Counted from the first letter of the stretch, positions 32,428-41,894 are shown. The stretch: DNA of 64,000 bases from GCA-2711565 sp963674935 (GCA_963674935.2 CAXXWZ010000002.1:744001-808000); one strand, 5' to 3'. Program-made: numbers and translations. Notes: generated from the letters alone by a model not told the origin.

Positions 32428-34539
32428 ATGGCAGTAATTGGAAAAATTAGAAAACATTCAGGATTATTGGTAATTGTGATTGGTGTTGCATTAGCAGCTT
32501 TTGTATTAGGTGATTTATCAAAAACTAAAACCCGAAATACCAATACCATTGGTGAAATTAATGGTGAGAAAGTTTCTTATCGTGAGTTTAGTAACCGGCT
32601 TGAACAAAATCTTGGATATGAAAAGCAAAGGTTGGGTAAACAAACCTTATCAGCGGATGAAAATTTTAATGTAAGGCAGTTAACTTGGAATCAATTTTTA
32701 AATGATGCTATTTTGGGAACTGAATATGCAGATTTAGGACTTAGCGTTTCTTCAGATGAATTATTTGAATTAGTGCAGGGAAAATATCCACATCGGTTTA
32801 TATTACAATATTTCTCTAATCCCAATACTGGTGAATTTGATCGGAATTCTGTTTTAAGTTTTCTTCAAAATATCGATAATATGGATCCTGAAAACACTCA
32901 ACAGTGGTTGCAACTTGAAAAAGCAATAAAGAGTGATCAGTTATCGCAAAAATATAATAACCTTATAAAAAATGGCTATTATGTTCCAAATGAGCTTGCA
33001 AAATTTGAATATCAGGCACAAAATAATAAGGTCAAAATAAATCTCGTAACAAAGCAATATAATGAAATCTCAGATAGTTTAGTTAGTGTTGATGATAGTG
33101 AGATTACTCGATATTATGAAAATCATATTGCAGATTATCAACAACAAGAAGAACTCAGAGATATTGAATATGTGATGTTTGAAGTAAAACCTTCGGTTGA
33201 AGATCGCATTAGAACAACCAATCAAATTAATGATTTTTATAAAGAATTTAAAACTACAGATAATGTTATAACTTTTGTTAATGCAGTTTCTGATAGGCGT
33301 TATGACAGTACCTTCTTCAAAAAAGGAGAATTGCCTGTTCAACTCGATGAAGTTATGTTCAATTCAGAAGTTGGCACTTTCGTAGAGCCTTACCTGGATA
33401 ACGATGTTTATCATATGGCTAAGCTTATTGATTCGCAAATAAGGCCAGATTCTTTAAGTGCAACGCATGTGCTAATCTCCTACGTGGGATCTCAATATGC
33501 CGGTCCTGAAGTTACCAGAACTCGCGATCAAGCAAAATTATTGGCTGATAGTATTTTAAATGTTGTTAGTCGAAACAAAAATAAAATTAATGAGATTGCC
33601 GTTGAACTATCAGATGATCCATCTGCTAAGGAAAATGAAGGTGAAACCGGATGGTTCCCTGATTTAGCTATGGTTGGTGCTTTTAACAATGCAGTATTGG
33701 AAAACCCTGTGAATAGTGTCGTTATTGCTGAAACTGCTTTTGGATACCATGTGATTAGAGTTATGGGCAAAAAAGGATTTAATAAAAAAGTAAGGGTAGC
33801 AATAATTGAACGGGCAATTGAGGCAAGTGGAAAAACATATCAAGATGTTTACACAGCAGCTAGTAAATTTGCTGGCCTAAATACCACCCCGGAAGCCTAT
33901 GAAAACTCAATAATTGAGCAAGGATTAAATAAACGTAGTGTTCCTGGTTTACGTACCATGAGTAATTATATTGCCGGTATTGAAAACCCCAGAAGTATCG
34001 TTCAATGGGTTTACAATGACTTAACTGAAGTTGGTAGCATTTCTCCAATTTTCGATTTAGATGGCAAATATGTTGTAGCGATTGTTAAAGCTATTCATGA
34101 AAAAGGGGACTTGCCACTTAGCGAAGTTTATGATATTGCTAAAGCAGAACTTATTAAAGAAAAGAAATTTGAATACCTGTTAAATCGAATGAATGGAAAA
34201 ACTGAATTCAGTCAAATCGCAACAGAATTTGGAAAAAGTGCTCAGGAAATTGAATTAAATTTCGCTTCTCCGAATATTGAATTTTATGGAAGAGAACCTG
34301 AAGTAGTAGGTAAGGTTTTTTCAATGAAACCAGGTGAAAGTTCCGGTTTGGTTATGGGTAGTAATGGTGTTTATTCATTTGAAGTGATCGACATTATTGA
34401 AGCTTCTGATGATGCCCAGTTAACATTCTATAAAAGTCAAATAAGAATGATGTTTGAAAGTCGATTAGCCAGTAACGCAATTTTTCAAGCACTTGAAACA
34501 AAAAGTGAAATAGAAGATCACAGACATTTGTTTTATTAA
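32428..34539 (+). CDS. PpiD/SurA-like peptidyl-prolyl isomerase
   Basis: Membrane-anchored periplasmic folding factor. One membrane helix near the N-terminus (HSGLLVIVIGVALAAFVLGDL) is followed by a SurA_N-like chaperone region (INGEKVSYREFSNRLEQN...) and at least one parvulin domain (ATHVLISYVGSQYAGPE through GETGWFPDLAMVGAFNNAVLENPVNSV, about residues 345-450). A second, weaker parvulin-like region lies towards the C-terminus. I start at the ATG 32428 (MAVIGKIRKHSG) because the in-frame TTG at 32401 lies inside the promoter box. It ends the envelope cluster and is followed by a terminator. Confidence 0.9.
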   Translation: MAVIGKIRKHSGLLVIVIGVALAAFVLGDLSKTKTRNTNTIGEINGEKVSYREFSNRLEQNLGYEKQRLGKQTLSADENFNVRQLTWNQFLNDAILGTEYADLGLSVSSDELFELVQGKYPHRFILQYFSNPNTGEFDRNSVLSFLQNIDNMDPENTQQWLQLEKAIKSDQLSQKYNNLIKNGYYVPNELAKFEYQAQNNKVKINLVTKQYNEISDSLVSVDDSEITRYYENHIADYQQQEELRDIEYVMFEVKPSVEDRIRTTNQINDFYKEFKTTDNVITFVNAVSDRRYDSTFFKKGELPVQLDEVMFNSEVGTFVEPYLDNDVYHMAKLIDSQIRPDSLSATHVLISYVGSQYAGPEVTRTRDQAKLLADSILNVVSRNKNKINEIAVELSDDPSAKENEGETGWFPDLAMVGAFNNAVLENPVNSVVIAETAFGYHVIRVMGKKGFNKKVRVAIIERAIEASGKTYQDVYTAASKFAGLNTTPEAYENSIIEQGLNKRSVPGLRTMSNYIAGIENPRSIVQWVYNDLTEVGSISPIFDLDGKYVVAIVKAIHEKGDLPLSEVYDIAKAELIKEKKFEYLLNRMNGKTEFSQIATEFGKSAQEIELNFASPNIEFYGREPEVVGKVFSMKPGESSGLVMGSNGVYSFEVIDIIEASDDAQLTFYKSQIRMMFESRLASNAIFQALETKSEIEDHRHLFY

Positions 34540-34558
34540 ATAAAATATTTTTGAATTG

Positions 34559-34590
34559 AAAAGGTGGCAATTAATTTTGTCACCTTTTTT
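34559..34590 (+). terminator. Terminator after the PpiD-like gene
   Basis: AAAAGGTG (34559-34566) pairs with CACCTTTT (34581-34588), with CAA/TTG inside after a mismatch, then a run of T. It separates the plus-strand cluster from the convergent rodA. Confidence 0.75.
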
Positions 34591-35849
34591 TATAAGTTTT
34601 CGAGTCGCGATGCATCTTGCCTAATAAAAATAAAAAGCAGTATTGTAAACGCCCAAAGAGATGATCCTCCATAACTCAAAAAAGGTAATGGAATTCCAAT
34701 AACAGGAGCTAAACCAATGGTCATCCCAATATTAACTAAAAAGTGAAAGAATAATATAGAGGCTACGCCATACCCATATATGCGGCTGAAAGAAGAACGT
34801 TGTCGTTCGGCTAGAATGAAAAGTCGAATAATTAACCAGAGGAATAGGATAATTACAAATGTACTTCCAAGAAGGCCCCATTCTTCACCTATTGTACAAA
34901 AAATAAAATCGGTACTTTGTTCAGGTACAAAATTGAATTTTGTTTGAGTTCCTTTTAGAAATCCTTTCCCAATTAAACCTCCACTGCCAATGGCTATTTT
35001 CGATTGATTTACATTATAACCTGCTCCTTTTGGATCAGATTCTTTCCCAATTAAAACATTAATTCGTTTTTTTTGATGGGCTTCCAAAATGTTTTCAAAA
35101 GCATAATCAACACTAAAAATGTATCCGGAACTCACTATAAAAATTAAAAATATAGTTATGAAGCTCCGCTTATTTTTTCTAATTCTCAGATAAAATAAAA
35201 AGAGAACTCCAAAGGCAATTCCAACAACAATAAACTTACTCGAGAGTAAGGTTGCGATGAATAAAATTATTGCTATGAAACCAACTATCAAAAATTTACT
35301 TGATAAACCTTCTCGGTAAAGAACAATAATAAATGATCCAAAAACCAGTGCCGTGCCGGTTTCTGGCTGGAGTAAAATAAGTAAGGCAGGAAGTACGATA
35401 ATTGAACCTGATTTAAATAAGCTTCCGAATCTCCTTAGGTTAACATTCTGTCCACTTAAAAACTTAGCCAAAGTTAAAGCCGTTGCAAATTTTACAAACT
35501 CAGAAGGTTGGAGGCCAACACCACCAATCTGAAACCAGGATCTAGATCCTGCAATTTTTGTCCCTACAACCAATACTGCCATCAAGGCAATAAAGCCTAA
35601 AATATAAATAGCATAAGAAAATGCAGAGAAAATTTTTGCATCAATAAGTAAAACTGAAAAAGCCAAAACCAGAGCGGCGAAAATCCAAATTAATTGTTTG
35701 CCATAACGTTGCGAAAAATCAAAAATATTTTGATGAGATTCATCATAAATGGCAGAGTAAATGTTAACCCATCCAATTAAAACCAATGCCAAATAAAGAA
35801 AAATAGTGATCCAGTCAATGTTATAAAAGGTTCCTAATCTGGCTCTCAT
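34590..35849 (-). CDS. rodA: Rod-shape peptidoglycan polymerase RodA
   Basis: SEDS-family glycosyltransferase of the elongasome, with about ten membrane segments in 419 residues. Family blocks: GLQPSEFVKFATALTLAKFL (about residue 115), LILLQPETGTALVFG and the C-terminal IGIPLPFLSYGGSSLWAF. The start overlaps the mrdA stop by four bases (ATGA), implying coupled translation with its partner transpeptidase PBP2. RodA rather than FtsW is indicated by that pairing. Confidence 0.94.
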   Translation of the reverse strand: MRARLGTFYNIDWITIFLYLALVLIGWVNIYSAIYDESHQNIFDFSQRYGKQLIWIFAALVLAFSVLLIDAKIFSAFSYAIYILGFIALMAVLVVGTKIAGSRSWFQIGGVGLQPSEFVKFATALTLAKFLSGQNVNLRRFGSLFKSGSIIVLPALLILLQPETGTALVFGSFIIVLYREGLSSKFLIVGFIAIILFIATLLSSKFIVVGIAFGVLFLFYLRIRKNKRSFITIFLIFIVSSGYIFSVDYAFENILEAHQKKRINVLIGKESDPKGAGYNVNQSKIAIGSGGLIGKGFLKGTQTKFNFVPEQSTDFIFCTIGEEWGLLGSTFVIILFLWLIIRLFILAERQRSSFSRIYGYGVASILFFHFLVNIGMTIGLAPVIGIPLPFLSYGGSSLWAFTILLFIFIRQDASRLENL

Positions 35850-37657
35850 TGGTTTATCTGAATTAAATTTGCATTCACCATATTATCTTCGTGCCATGGT
35901 CGGCTAATAGTACCGGTTAAATATTTTTCGATCATTAAACTTGCAATTGGCGCTGCCCACATCGAGCCAAATCCACTATTTTCTACTACAACAGAAATGG
36001 CAATTTTGGGATTGTCGCGAGGTGCAAAAGCAATGAAAATAGAGTGATCTTTTCCAAAGGGATTTTCTGAAGTTCCTGTTTTGCCACACATTTTCAAACT
36101 ATCAATTTTATACCATCTTGCCGATCCTCTCTCCCCATTATAAACCAACGACATACCTTCGATAACATCTTCAAAATGTGCCGTTTCAATTTCAGTTTGT
36201 ATGGGTTCATTAAAACTAGTTGGCGTCCCGTCAATTGAAATAACAAAGTGAGGAGGGAAATAAAATCCTTTATTGGCAATTGTGGCAGCCTGATTCGCCA
36301 GTTGTAAGGGTGTTAATTCGATTTCACCTTGCCCAATCGAAAGTGATCTGACAGTAATTGCTCTCCAACCTTTTTTTCCATAGTAATGATCAAAATATGA
36401 TGCTTCTGGTAGATTTCCATTTCTTTGTCCGAGAATATCAGAATGCAATTTTTGACCGATTCCAAATTTTGTAATTTGACTTCGCCAATTTTCATACCCT
36501 TGCTGAATGGTAGCGAATTTATTTTGCTCAATAATTGATCGATAAACTTTATAAAAATATGGATTACACGACTCTTCAATGGCATGATGTAAATCAAGAG
36601 GAGAAGCGTGATTATGAGTGCAAACAATGGGATATGATACAGTTCCCTGGCAATCGTATTTTGTGGTCTCCTTTAAAACACCTTCTTTTAATCCAATTAA
36701 TGCATTTAATAATTTAAAAGTTGAACCCGGTGGATATTGTGCCATGGTTGCCCTGTTAAAAAGAGGCTCAAGCGTATCATTACTTAGTTTATTAAAATTT
36801 TCTCCACGGATACGCCCAATTAATAAATTAGGATCGTAAGAAGGGCTAGATACCATACTTAAAATTTCTCCTGTTGAGGGTTCAATTGCAACGATGCTTC
36901 CTTTTTTGCCGTTCATTAAAAGCTGACCATAGGCTTGTAAATCAGCATCAATAGAGATTGTCAAATTCTTACCGGTATTCGATAAGGTGTCATAACGCCC
37001 ATCTAAATAAGCTCCCTTTTCTCTGTTAAATACATCCACTAATTTATATTCAACTCCCTTATCTCCTCTTAATTCTGATTCGTAAAATTTTTCAAGTCCA
37101 TTTTTCCCGATATAATCACCCGAGCTATAATAAGGATCAGTTATAATTTCATTTTGATCAACTTCCCCAACATAACCTAAAATATGTGAAGCAATTGGAC
37201 GAGGATATTTACGTAAAGTTCTGGCTTGAACAAAAAACCCGGGAAACTTATACAATCTCTCTTCGAGAAATCCAAAATCCTCTTTTGATATTTGCTCTAA
37301 AAAAATTGACGGTTTATGATTTGAATATTTCTTTACTTTATTAAATATTTCAACATAAGTTTCAATATCAATTTTTAATAATCGACAAAGCTCAGTAGTG
37401 TCAATATTTTTTACCTGATTTGGAATTACCAATAAATCATAGGCTGCTTCATTATATACCAAAAGTTCTCCATTCCTATCTGAAATTAATCCCCTGGCCG
37501 GATAACGTGTAATTTTTCTCAGCACATTATTTTCGGCAGATAATTTATATTTATTGTCAATAACTTGTAGGAAAAATAATCGGAACACAAACAAAATCCC
37601 AACCATTACAACCATAAAAATAATCACGTTTTTACGATGGGTAAATGATTTGTTCAT
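35846..37657 (-). CDS. mrdA: Penicillin-binding protein 2 (elongation transpeptidase)
   Basis: Class B PBP working with RodA in lateral wall synthesis. One membrane anchor (VIIFMVVMVGILFVFRLFFLQ, residues 10-30), a dimerisation domain (about 50-220) and the transpeptidase domain (about 235-585). Active-site motifs are STFK (in QYPPGSTFKLLNA), SCN (EESCNPYFYK) and KTGT (CGKTGTSENPFG). Length 603 is normal. It starts a two-gene mrdA-rodA unit; mreBCD, which often precede it in Bacteroidota, are not adjacent, since the upstream gene is divergent. Confidence 0.95.
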   Translation of the reverse strand: MNKSFTHRKNVIIFMVVMVGILFVFRLFFLQVIDNKYKLSAENNVLRKITRYPARGLISDRNGELLVYNEAAYDLLVIPNQVKNIDTTELCRLLKIDIETYVEIFNKVKKYSNHKPSIFLEQISKEDFGFLEERLYKFPGFFVQARTLRKYPRPIASHILGYVGEVDQNEIITDPYYSSGDYIGKNGLEKFYESELRGDKGVEYKLVDVFNREKGAYLDGRYDTLSNTGKNLTISIDADLQAYGQLLMNGKKGSIVAIEPSTGEILSMVSSPSYDPNLLIGRIRGENFNKLSNDTLEPLFNRATMAQYPPGSTFKLLNALIGLKEGVLKETTKYDCQGTVSYPIVCTHNHASPLDLHHAIEESCNPYFYKVYRSIIEQNKFATIQQGYENWRSQITKFGIGQKLHSDILGQRNGNLPEASYFDHYYGKKGWRAITVRSLSIGQGEIELTPLQLANQAATIANKGFYFPPHFVISIDGTPTSFNEPIQTEIETAHFEDVIEGMSLVYNGERGSARWYKIDSLKMCGKTGTSENPFGKDHSIFIAFAPRDNPKIAISVVVENSGFGSMWAAPIASLMIEKYLTGTISRPWHEDNMVNANLIQINQ

Positions 37658-37779
37658 GCTGTTAGTTTAATTTAAATAGATACAGGATGTTAGTGTAAAA
37701 ATAAAATGATGCAACGTGCAATAGTACCATCAATTTTTTAGTTCAATAAAGTTACAAAATTAATATCGATACAATTAAT

Positions 37780-37788
37780 TAAATTTGC
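37780..37788 (+). promoter_or_regulatory. -7 promoter element of the LuxE-like gene
   Basis: TAAATTTGC matches TAnnTTTG and ends six bases before the ATG at 37795, implying a leaderless or nearly leaderless mRNA. Confidence 0.5.
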
Positions 37789-37794
37789 GGATAG

Positions 37795-38787
37795 ATGGAA
37801 GATATAAGTTTAATTAGGGATAATGTTTTTAAAATTAGAAATGATCGAGAATTTGAAAATCTCGCACTGAAAATTTTTAATTTTCAATTTCAGAACAATG
37901 AAATTTATAAGTTATATATCGAAAAATTAAATTTGGATATTTCTAAAATAAAGAACCTGAAAGATATTCCATTTTTACCAATTGAATTTTTTAAAAGCCA
38001 TAAAATTATAAATTCGACGAAAGCGGCCGAAGAAATATTTACAAGTAGCGGTACAACAGGAAATAAGCAAAGTAAGCATTTTGTAACAGATGTTGAAATC
38101 TATCTTAAATCGTTTTTAAAAGGATTTTCTTATTTTTATGGAGAGGTGAGCGATTACTGCATTCTTGCCTTACTACCTTCATATCTTGATCGGGATGGAT
38201 CTTCGCTTGTTTATATGGTGAATGAGATGATCATAAAGAGTAAACAGCCTGAAAGTGGTTTCTATTTGAATAACCACAGGGAACTTGTCGAAATGATTCA
38301 TTCAGAAAAGCTAAAAGATAAAAAAATTCTGTTAATCGGGGTTAGTTTTGCTTTGCTTGATTTAATTGAACAATACACCATAAAGCATCCTCATTTAATT
38401 GTGATGGAAACAGGTGGTATGAAAGGCCGTCGCAAAGAACTTATCCGAGAAGAACTGCATGTAATTTTAAAAAAAGGTTTTAATGTTGCTGCAATTCATT
38501 CAGAATATGGAATGACGGAATTATTATCGCAAGCTTATTCGAAAGGGAATGGAATTTTTAATACTCCGCCCTGGATGAAAATTTTAATTCGAGATGCCAA
38601 TGACCCTTTTCAAATTGTTGAGAATGGAAGAACGGGTGGTATAAATGTGATTGATTTGGCCAATATTAATTCTTGTTCATTTATCATGACTCAGGATTTG
38701 GGAAGAATGACCAACAGAAATTCATTTGAAGTACTGGGACGATATGACACAAGCGACATCAGGGGATGTAACCTCTTAATTGGTTAA
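37795..38787 (+). CDS. LuxE-like acyl-protein synthetase/acyltransferase
   Basis: 330-residue protein of the ANL superfamily branch that includes LuxE. The phosphate loop IFTSSGTTGNKQSKHFV (about residues 82-98) is the adenylate-forming signature; IPFLPIEFFKSHKI, VMETGGMKGRRKEL and HSEYGMTELLSQAY are LuxE blocks. No luxCD or other lux gene is near, so bioluminescence is not implied. In Bacteroidota such stand-alone members are common and their acyl substrate is unknown. It is convergent with the Nudix gene (4-base overlap of the 3' ends). Confidence 0.85.
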   Translation: MEDISLIRDNVFKIRNDREFENLALKIFNFQFQNNEIYKLYIEKLNLDISKIKNLKDIPFLPIEFFKSHKIINSTKAAEEIFTSSGTTGNKQSKHFVTDVEIYLKSFLKGFSYFYGEVSDYCILALLPSYLDRDGSSLVYMVNEMIIKSKQPESGFYLNNHRELVEMIHSEKLKDKKILLIGVSFALLDLIEQYTIKHPHLIVMETGGMKGRRKELIREELHVILKKGFNVAAIHSEYGMTELLSQAYSKGNGIFNTPPWMKILIRDANDPFQIVENGRTGGINVIDLANINSCSFIMTQDLGRMTNRNSFEVLGRYDTSDIRGCNLLIG

Positions 38788-39233
38788 AAATGGTTTTTTA
38801 AATCAGGAATAATTTCAAATCCCAATTTCAAAATATCGTCATGATCAAAAGCGAGTTTTGGCAATTCAGAAATCGTAAACCATTTTGAATCTTTGGCGTC
38901 ATCACCGGCAATTGTTATTTTTTTATCGACATATTTGCCCCAAAAAACAATCGAAATAGTTCTGCCTCTTGGGTCTCTGCCTGGTTTACCAAAGGTTTGT
39001 AGCTGGAAAAGATCAATTCCGTCTATTCCGGTTTCTTCTTTTAATTCACGTTTTGCTGCCTCAATTAAATCTTCATCCATTTCAACGAAACCGCCAGGCA
39101 AAGCCCATTCGTTTTCAAATGGAGGACACTTACGTTGAATGAGTAAAAGTTGTAATTCAGGTTCTTTTCGTACGACCAGACAATCAACAGTTACTGCAGG
39201 GCGCGGGTATTTGTATGTATAACTCATTTTCAT
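38784..39233 (-). CDS. Nudix hydrolase
   Basis: 149-residue Nudix protein. The Nudix box GGFVEMDEDLIEAAKRELKEETGI (in outline G-x5-E-x7-REVxEEG-like, about residues 47-69) contains the metal-binding glutamates. The N-terminus YKYPRPAVTVDCLVV and RKCPPFENEWALPGG are typical of the ADP-ribose or NrtR-like branch, but there is no DNA-binding extension. The nucleotide substrate cannot be assigned. A transcription terminator stands 26 bases upstream, so it must have its own promoter; TATATTTA at 39254-39247 is a one-mismatch -7 box. Confidence 0.88.
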   Translation of the reverse strand: MKMSYTYKYPRPAVTVDCLVVRKEPELQLLLIQRKCPPFENEWALPGGFVEMDEDLIEAAKRELKEETGIDGIDLFQLQTFGKPGRDPRGRTISIVFWGKYVDKKITIAGDDAKDSKWFTISELPKLAFDHDDILKLGFEIIPDLKNHF

Positions 39234-39255
39234 TTTTCGTTAAAATTAAATATAC

Positions 39256-39288
39256 GAAAAAACCCTCTCACTAAAAGCGAGAGGGTTT
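39256..39288 (-). terminator. Terminator of the RNA unit upstream of the Nudix gene
   Basis: Perfect 10-bp stem AAACCCTCTC (39260-39269) / GAGAGGGTTT (39279-39288), loop 9 bases, followed on the minus strand by TTTCG after the T-ended stem. Confidence 0.7.
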
Positions 39289-39480
39289 AATGCACCAAAT
39301 ATTTAACTAACATGAAATTGCAATCACAAAATCACAATAATGACTTTGTGAAATCCTTTTTTAATTATGGTCAACAAAACCATTTATGAGTCTGAATTAT
39401 TAAGAACCTCGATAATATTTATTAAATTAAAGACGACTCTAGTAAAAGTAAGCGTTGACGATTAGAGTAATAACCAATTT
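39256..39480 (-). ncRNA. Candidate structured RNA upstream of the Nudix gene
   Basis: No ORF covers the 39234-39647 gap. On the minus strand a -7 box TAAGTTTG (39493-39486) could start a transcript of about 225 nt ending at the terminator. Three hairpins lie between: ACTCTA/TAGAGT (39436-39468), ATGGT/ACCAT (39367-39383) and TCACAAA/TTTGTGA (39324-39351). Sequence blocks ACCAAAT and CATGAAATT near its 3' end recur in the same order in the RNA candidate upstream of pgi. It could instead be a long 5' leader of the Nudix gene with an attenuator. Confidence 0.4.
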
Positions 39481-39647
39481 TGTGCCAAACTTATATATCA
39501 TTGATTATCAATAAAAAATAATTTCATTTTATTTCAAAAAGTGTTCGCAATTTTTGTCCGATTGTACAGGAGCGTACAGAATTTTAGATTGGAATTTTTT
39601 TTACAGGAAAAAATATCAAAACCAAAGCATATTTTAGTCGCGATAAA

Positions 39648-40328
39648 TTATTTCGATTTTATCTTACCTTCTAAAATAATTACAATTTCACCTTTAATTG
39701 TTTTGGATTTGAAATGGGTTAGGACATTTTCCAATGTTCCTCTTGCATTTTCTTCGTAGAGTTTGGTTATTTCTCTGGATACTGATACCTTTCGATCTGC
39801 ACCAAAAACCTCAATAAATTGTTCGAGTGTTTTTACCAATCGGTGTGGCGATTCGTAAAAAACCATGGTGTAACTTTGATCAACTAACTGACTCAATTTT
39901 GTTTTTCTCCCTTTCTTAACGGGCAAAAACCCTTCAAAAACAAAACGATCCGATGCTAAACCCGATTGAACCAAAGCTGGTACAAAAGCCGTAGCTCCTG
40001 GTAAACATTCTACTTCAACGCCAGCTTCAATACAAGCCCTAATTAAATAAAATCCGGGATCGGAAATGCCCGGAGTACCTGCATCGGTTACCAAGGCGAT
40101 GGTTGTGCCGTTTAATAATTGTTCAACGATAGATGAGGTAGCCTTGTGTTCGTTAAATTGATGATGTGACTTAAGCCTGTTATTTATTTGGTAGTGTTTA
40201 AGTAAAATTCCGGTTTTTCTGGTGTCTTCAGCCAAAATTAAATCCGCTTCTTTCAGTATTCGAATAGCTCGCAAACTGATATCTTCAAGGTTTCCGATAG
40301 GGGTAGGTACGAGATATAATTTTGACAT
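39648..40328 (-). CDS. rsmI: 16S rRNA (cytidine1402-2'-O)-methyltransferase
   Basis: SAM-dependent methyltransferase of the tetrapyrrole-methylase fold acting on C1402 of 16S rRNA. Signature LYLVPTPIGNLEDISLRA (residues 3-20), LAEDTRKTGILL, VTDAGTPGISDPG (about 80-92), LPGATAFVPALVQSGL and FYESPHRLVKTL. Length 226 matches Bacteroidota members, which lack the longer C-terminal extension of proteobacterial RsmI. It lies 21 bases downstream of the conserved hypothetical gene, likely one transcript. Confidence 0.95.
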   Translation of the reverse strand: MSKLYLVPTPIGNLEDISLRAIRILKEADLILAEDTRKTGILLKHYQINNRLKSHHQFNEHKATSSIVEQLLNGTTIALVTDAGTPGISDPGFYLIRACIEAGVEVECLPGATAFVPALVQSGLASDRFVFEGFLPVKKGRKTKLSQLVDQSYTMVFYESPHRLVKTLEQFIEVFGADRKVSVSREITKLYEENARGTLENVLTHFKSKTIKGEIVIILEGKIKSK

Positions 40329-40349
40329 ATTATTTAGAATAAATGATAG

Positions 40350-41081
40350 CTAAGCTATTGAAAATTTACGGTTCAAAATGGTTTTTAATTTTTCAACTGC
40401 TTCATCCTTATCTCCCCAATTAAATTTTTCCTGAAAGGAAGTAAACGAAGACATTGCATCATCCTTGCTGTTTGCTAAATTGAGTTGATCAATCGCTTGG
40501 TTATAATTTTTTAAATTGCCTTCAAAAAGTTCATTGATAAATAAAAATTTATCATTAATTCCGATGGCAGATTTAATATCATTGATTTGGTTTTGTTGCA
40601 TTCTCTCGCCAAGGCTTGGATCTTGTTTGGCACTTAATTTATCAGCTATGCTTGGTTTGGGTTCCGAAAATAAATCAGAGTTGGGATGTATGAAAACCTC
40701 TTTTTCTTTAGGTTTATCGGATGCTGGATTAATACTAAAAGTTAAGGCAGGTTTCTCTTCAGGTTCTATGACTATTTCTTCCTTTTTTACCTCGTTCTTA
40801 ATTTCTGGTTTTGGGGCTTCAATTGCTTCAGCTACCTCTTTTTTAATTTCCGGCTTTTCTAGTTTTGCTTGAATTTCTTCATTGTTACTAAAGCTTTCTT
40901 CCAAATGTTTTATCTGATCAATGACATGGATAGACTCATAAAATTTCAACACATTCTTTTTAAGCAAATCGATGTATAATTGAGGGATTTCTCCTTGGTG
41001 TAACTTCAACATCTCTGCTTGTTCAGTAATCAGCTCAAGCAGTTCAAACATTTCTTTTTTAGAAGTGTCAATTTTATTCAT
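40350..41081 (-). CDS. Conserved Bacteroidota protein, unknown function
   Basis: Not recognised by function. 243 residues in three parts: an N-terminal helical segment (1-75), a low-complexity Lys/Glu/Pro linker (about 80-160, repeated PEIKKEV/PEIKNEV), and a C-terminal helical domain with the block IKSAIGINDKFLFINELFEGNLKNYNQAIDQL (in outline, about 172-203), which I recall as recurring in Bacteroidota hypotheticals. No signal peptide or membrane segment, so cytoplasmic. It lies directly upstream of rsmI on the same strand. Confidence 0.75.
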   Translation of the reverse strand: MNKIDTSKKEMFELLELITEQAEMLKLHQGEIPQLYIDLLKKNVLKFYESIHVIDQIKHLEESFSNNEEIQAKLEKPEIKKEVAEAIEAPKPEIKNEVKKEEIVIEPEEKPALTFSINPASDKPKEKEVFIHPNSDLFSEPKPSIADKLSAKQDPSLGERMQQNQINDIKSAIGINDKFLFINELFEGNLKNYNQAIDQLNLANSKDDAMSSFTSFQEKFNWGDKDEAVEKLKTILNRKFSIA

Positions 41082-41206
41082 CTCTTAATTATTAAAATTG
41101 ATATTAACATTACAAAATTAAGCCCAAAAAAATATTAATTTAGCGATTAAGTGGTATCGATAAATTTATGCTATAAAGATAAAAAAAGTAAAACTGTTTC
41201 ATTTAA

Positions 41207-41785
41207 ATGTTTTTAGAAAAAACAGCAAATCCGACAAAACGAGCGGGTTGGATTGAAGTAATTTGCGGTTCGATGTTTTCCGGTAAAACCGAAGAACTAA
41301 TTCGACGACTGAATCGTGCAAAAATTGCCAAACAAAGGGTTGAAATTTTCAAACCCGAGGTGGATAAACGCTACGACGAAGAAAATGTTGTATCGCATGA
41401 TGCCAATTCGATTCATTGTACACCGGTTCAAACAGCCTCTCAAATATTGTTGTACGACATTGACGTTGATGTTGTAGCGATTGATGAAGCTCAGTTTTTT
41501 GATCTGGAATTGGTAAAGGTTGTAAACGAATTAGCTGATCGCGGTTATAGAGTGATAGTTGCAGGACTGGATATGGATTTTAGAGGTGTTCCTTTTGGTC
41601 CCATTCCGGGCTTAATGGCTACAGCCGAGTATGTAACTAAAGTTCATGCTATTTGTATGAACTGCGGCAATCTTGCACAATATTCTCATCGAACCATAAA
41701 AAATGAAAGTTTGGTGGTTTTAGGTGAGAAGGAGAGTTACGAACCCTTGTGTAGAAAATGTTTTTTAAAAGAACAAAAAGATTAA
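41207..41785 (+). CDS. tdk: Thymidine kinase
   Basis: Salvage enzyme phosphorylating thymidine. P-loop GSMFSGKT (residues 21-28), DEAQFF (about 91-96, Walker B), lasso and thymidine-binding region GLDMDFRG...PFGPIPGLMATAEYVTKVHAICMNCG, and a zinc ribbon CMNC...CRKC. The type II (TK1-like) fold is clear, and 192 residues is typical. It is divergent from the unknown gene at 40350-41081. Confidence 0.96.
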   Translation: MFLEKTANPTKRAGWIEVICGSMFSGKTEELIRRLNRAKIAKQRVEIFKPEVDKRYDEENVVSHDANSIHCTPVQTASQILLYDIDVDVVAIDEAQFFDLELVKVVNELADRGYRVIVAGLDMDFRGVPFGPIPGLMATAEYVTKVHAICMNCGNLAQYSHRTIKNESLVVLGEKESYEPLCRKCFLKEQKD

Positions 41786-41894
41786 ATCCATCCTTACAGG
41801 CTAGTTTTCTTTAATTCCCTTAATTTTAGTAATATTGCATCAAATTTGATAAACATTCAATTTTAATAAAAATCATTAAAAAAATATTTACATC

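Noticed and set aside
37795..38787. Bioluminescence (lux) locus
   Set aside because: Only a LuxE-like protein is present; no luxAB, luxC or luxD nearby.
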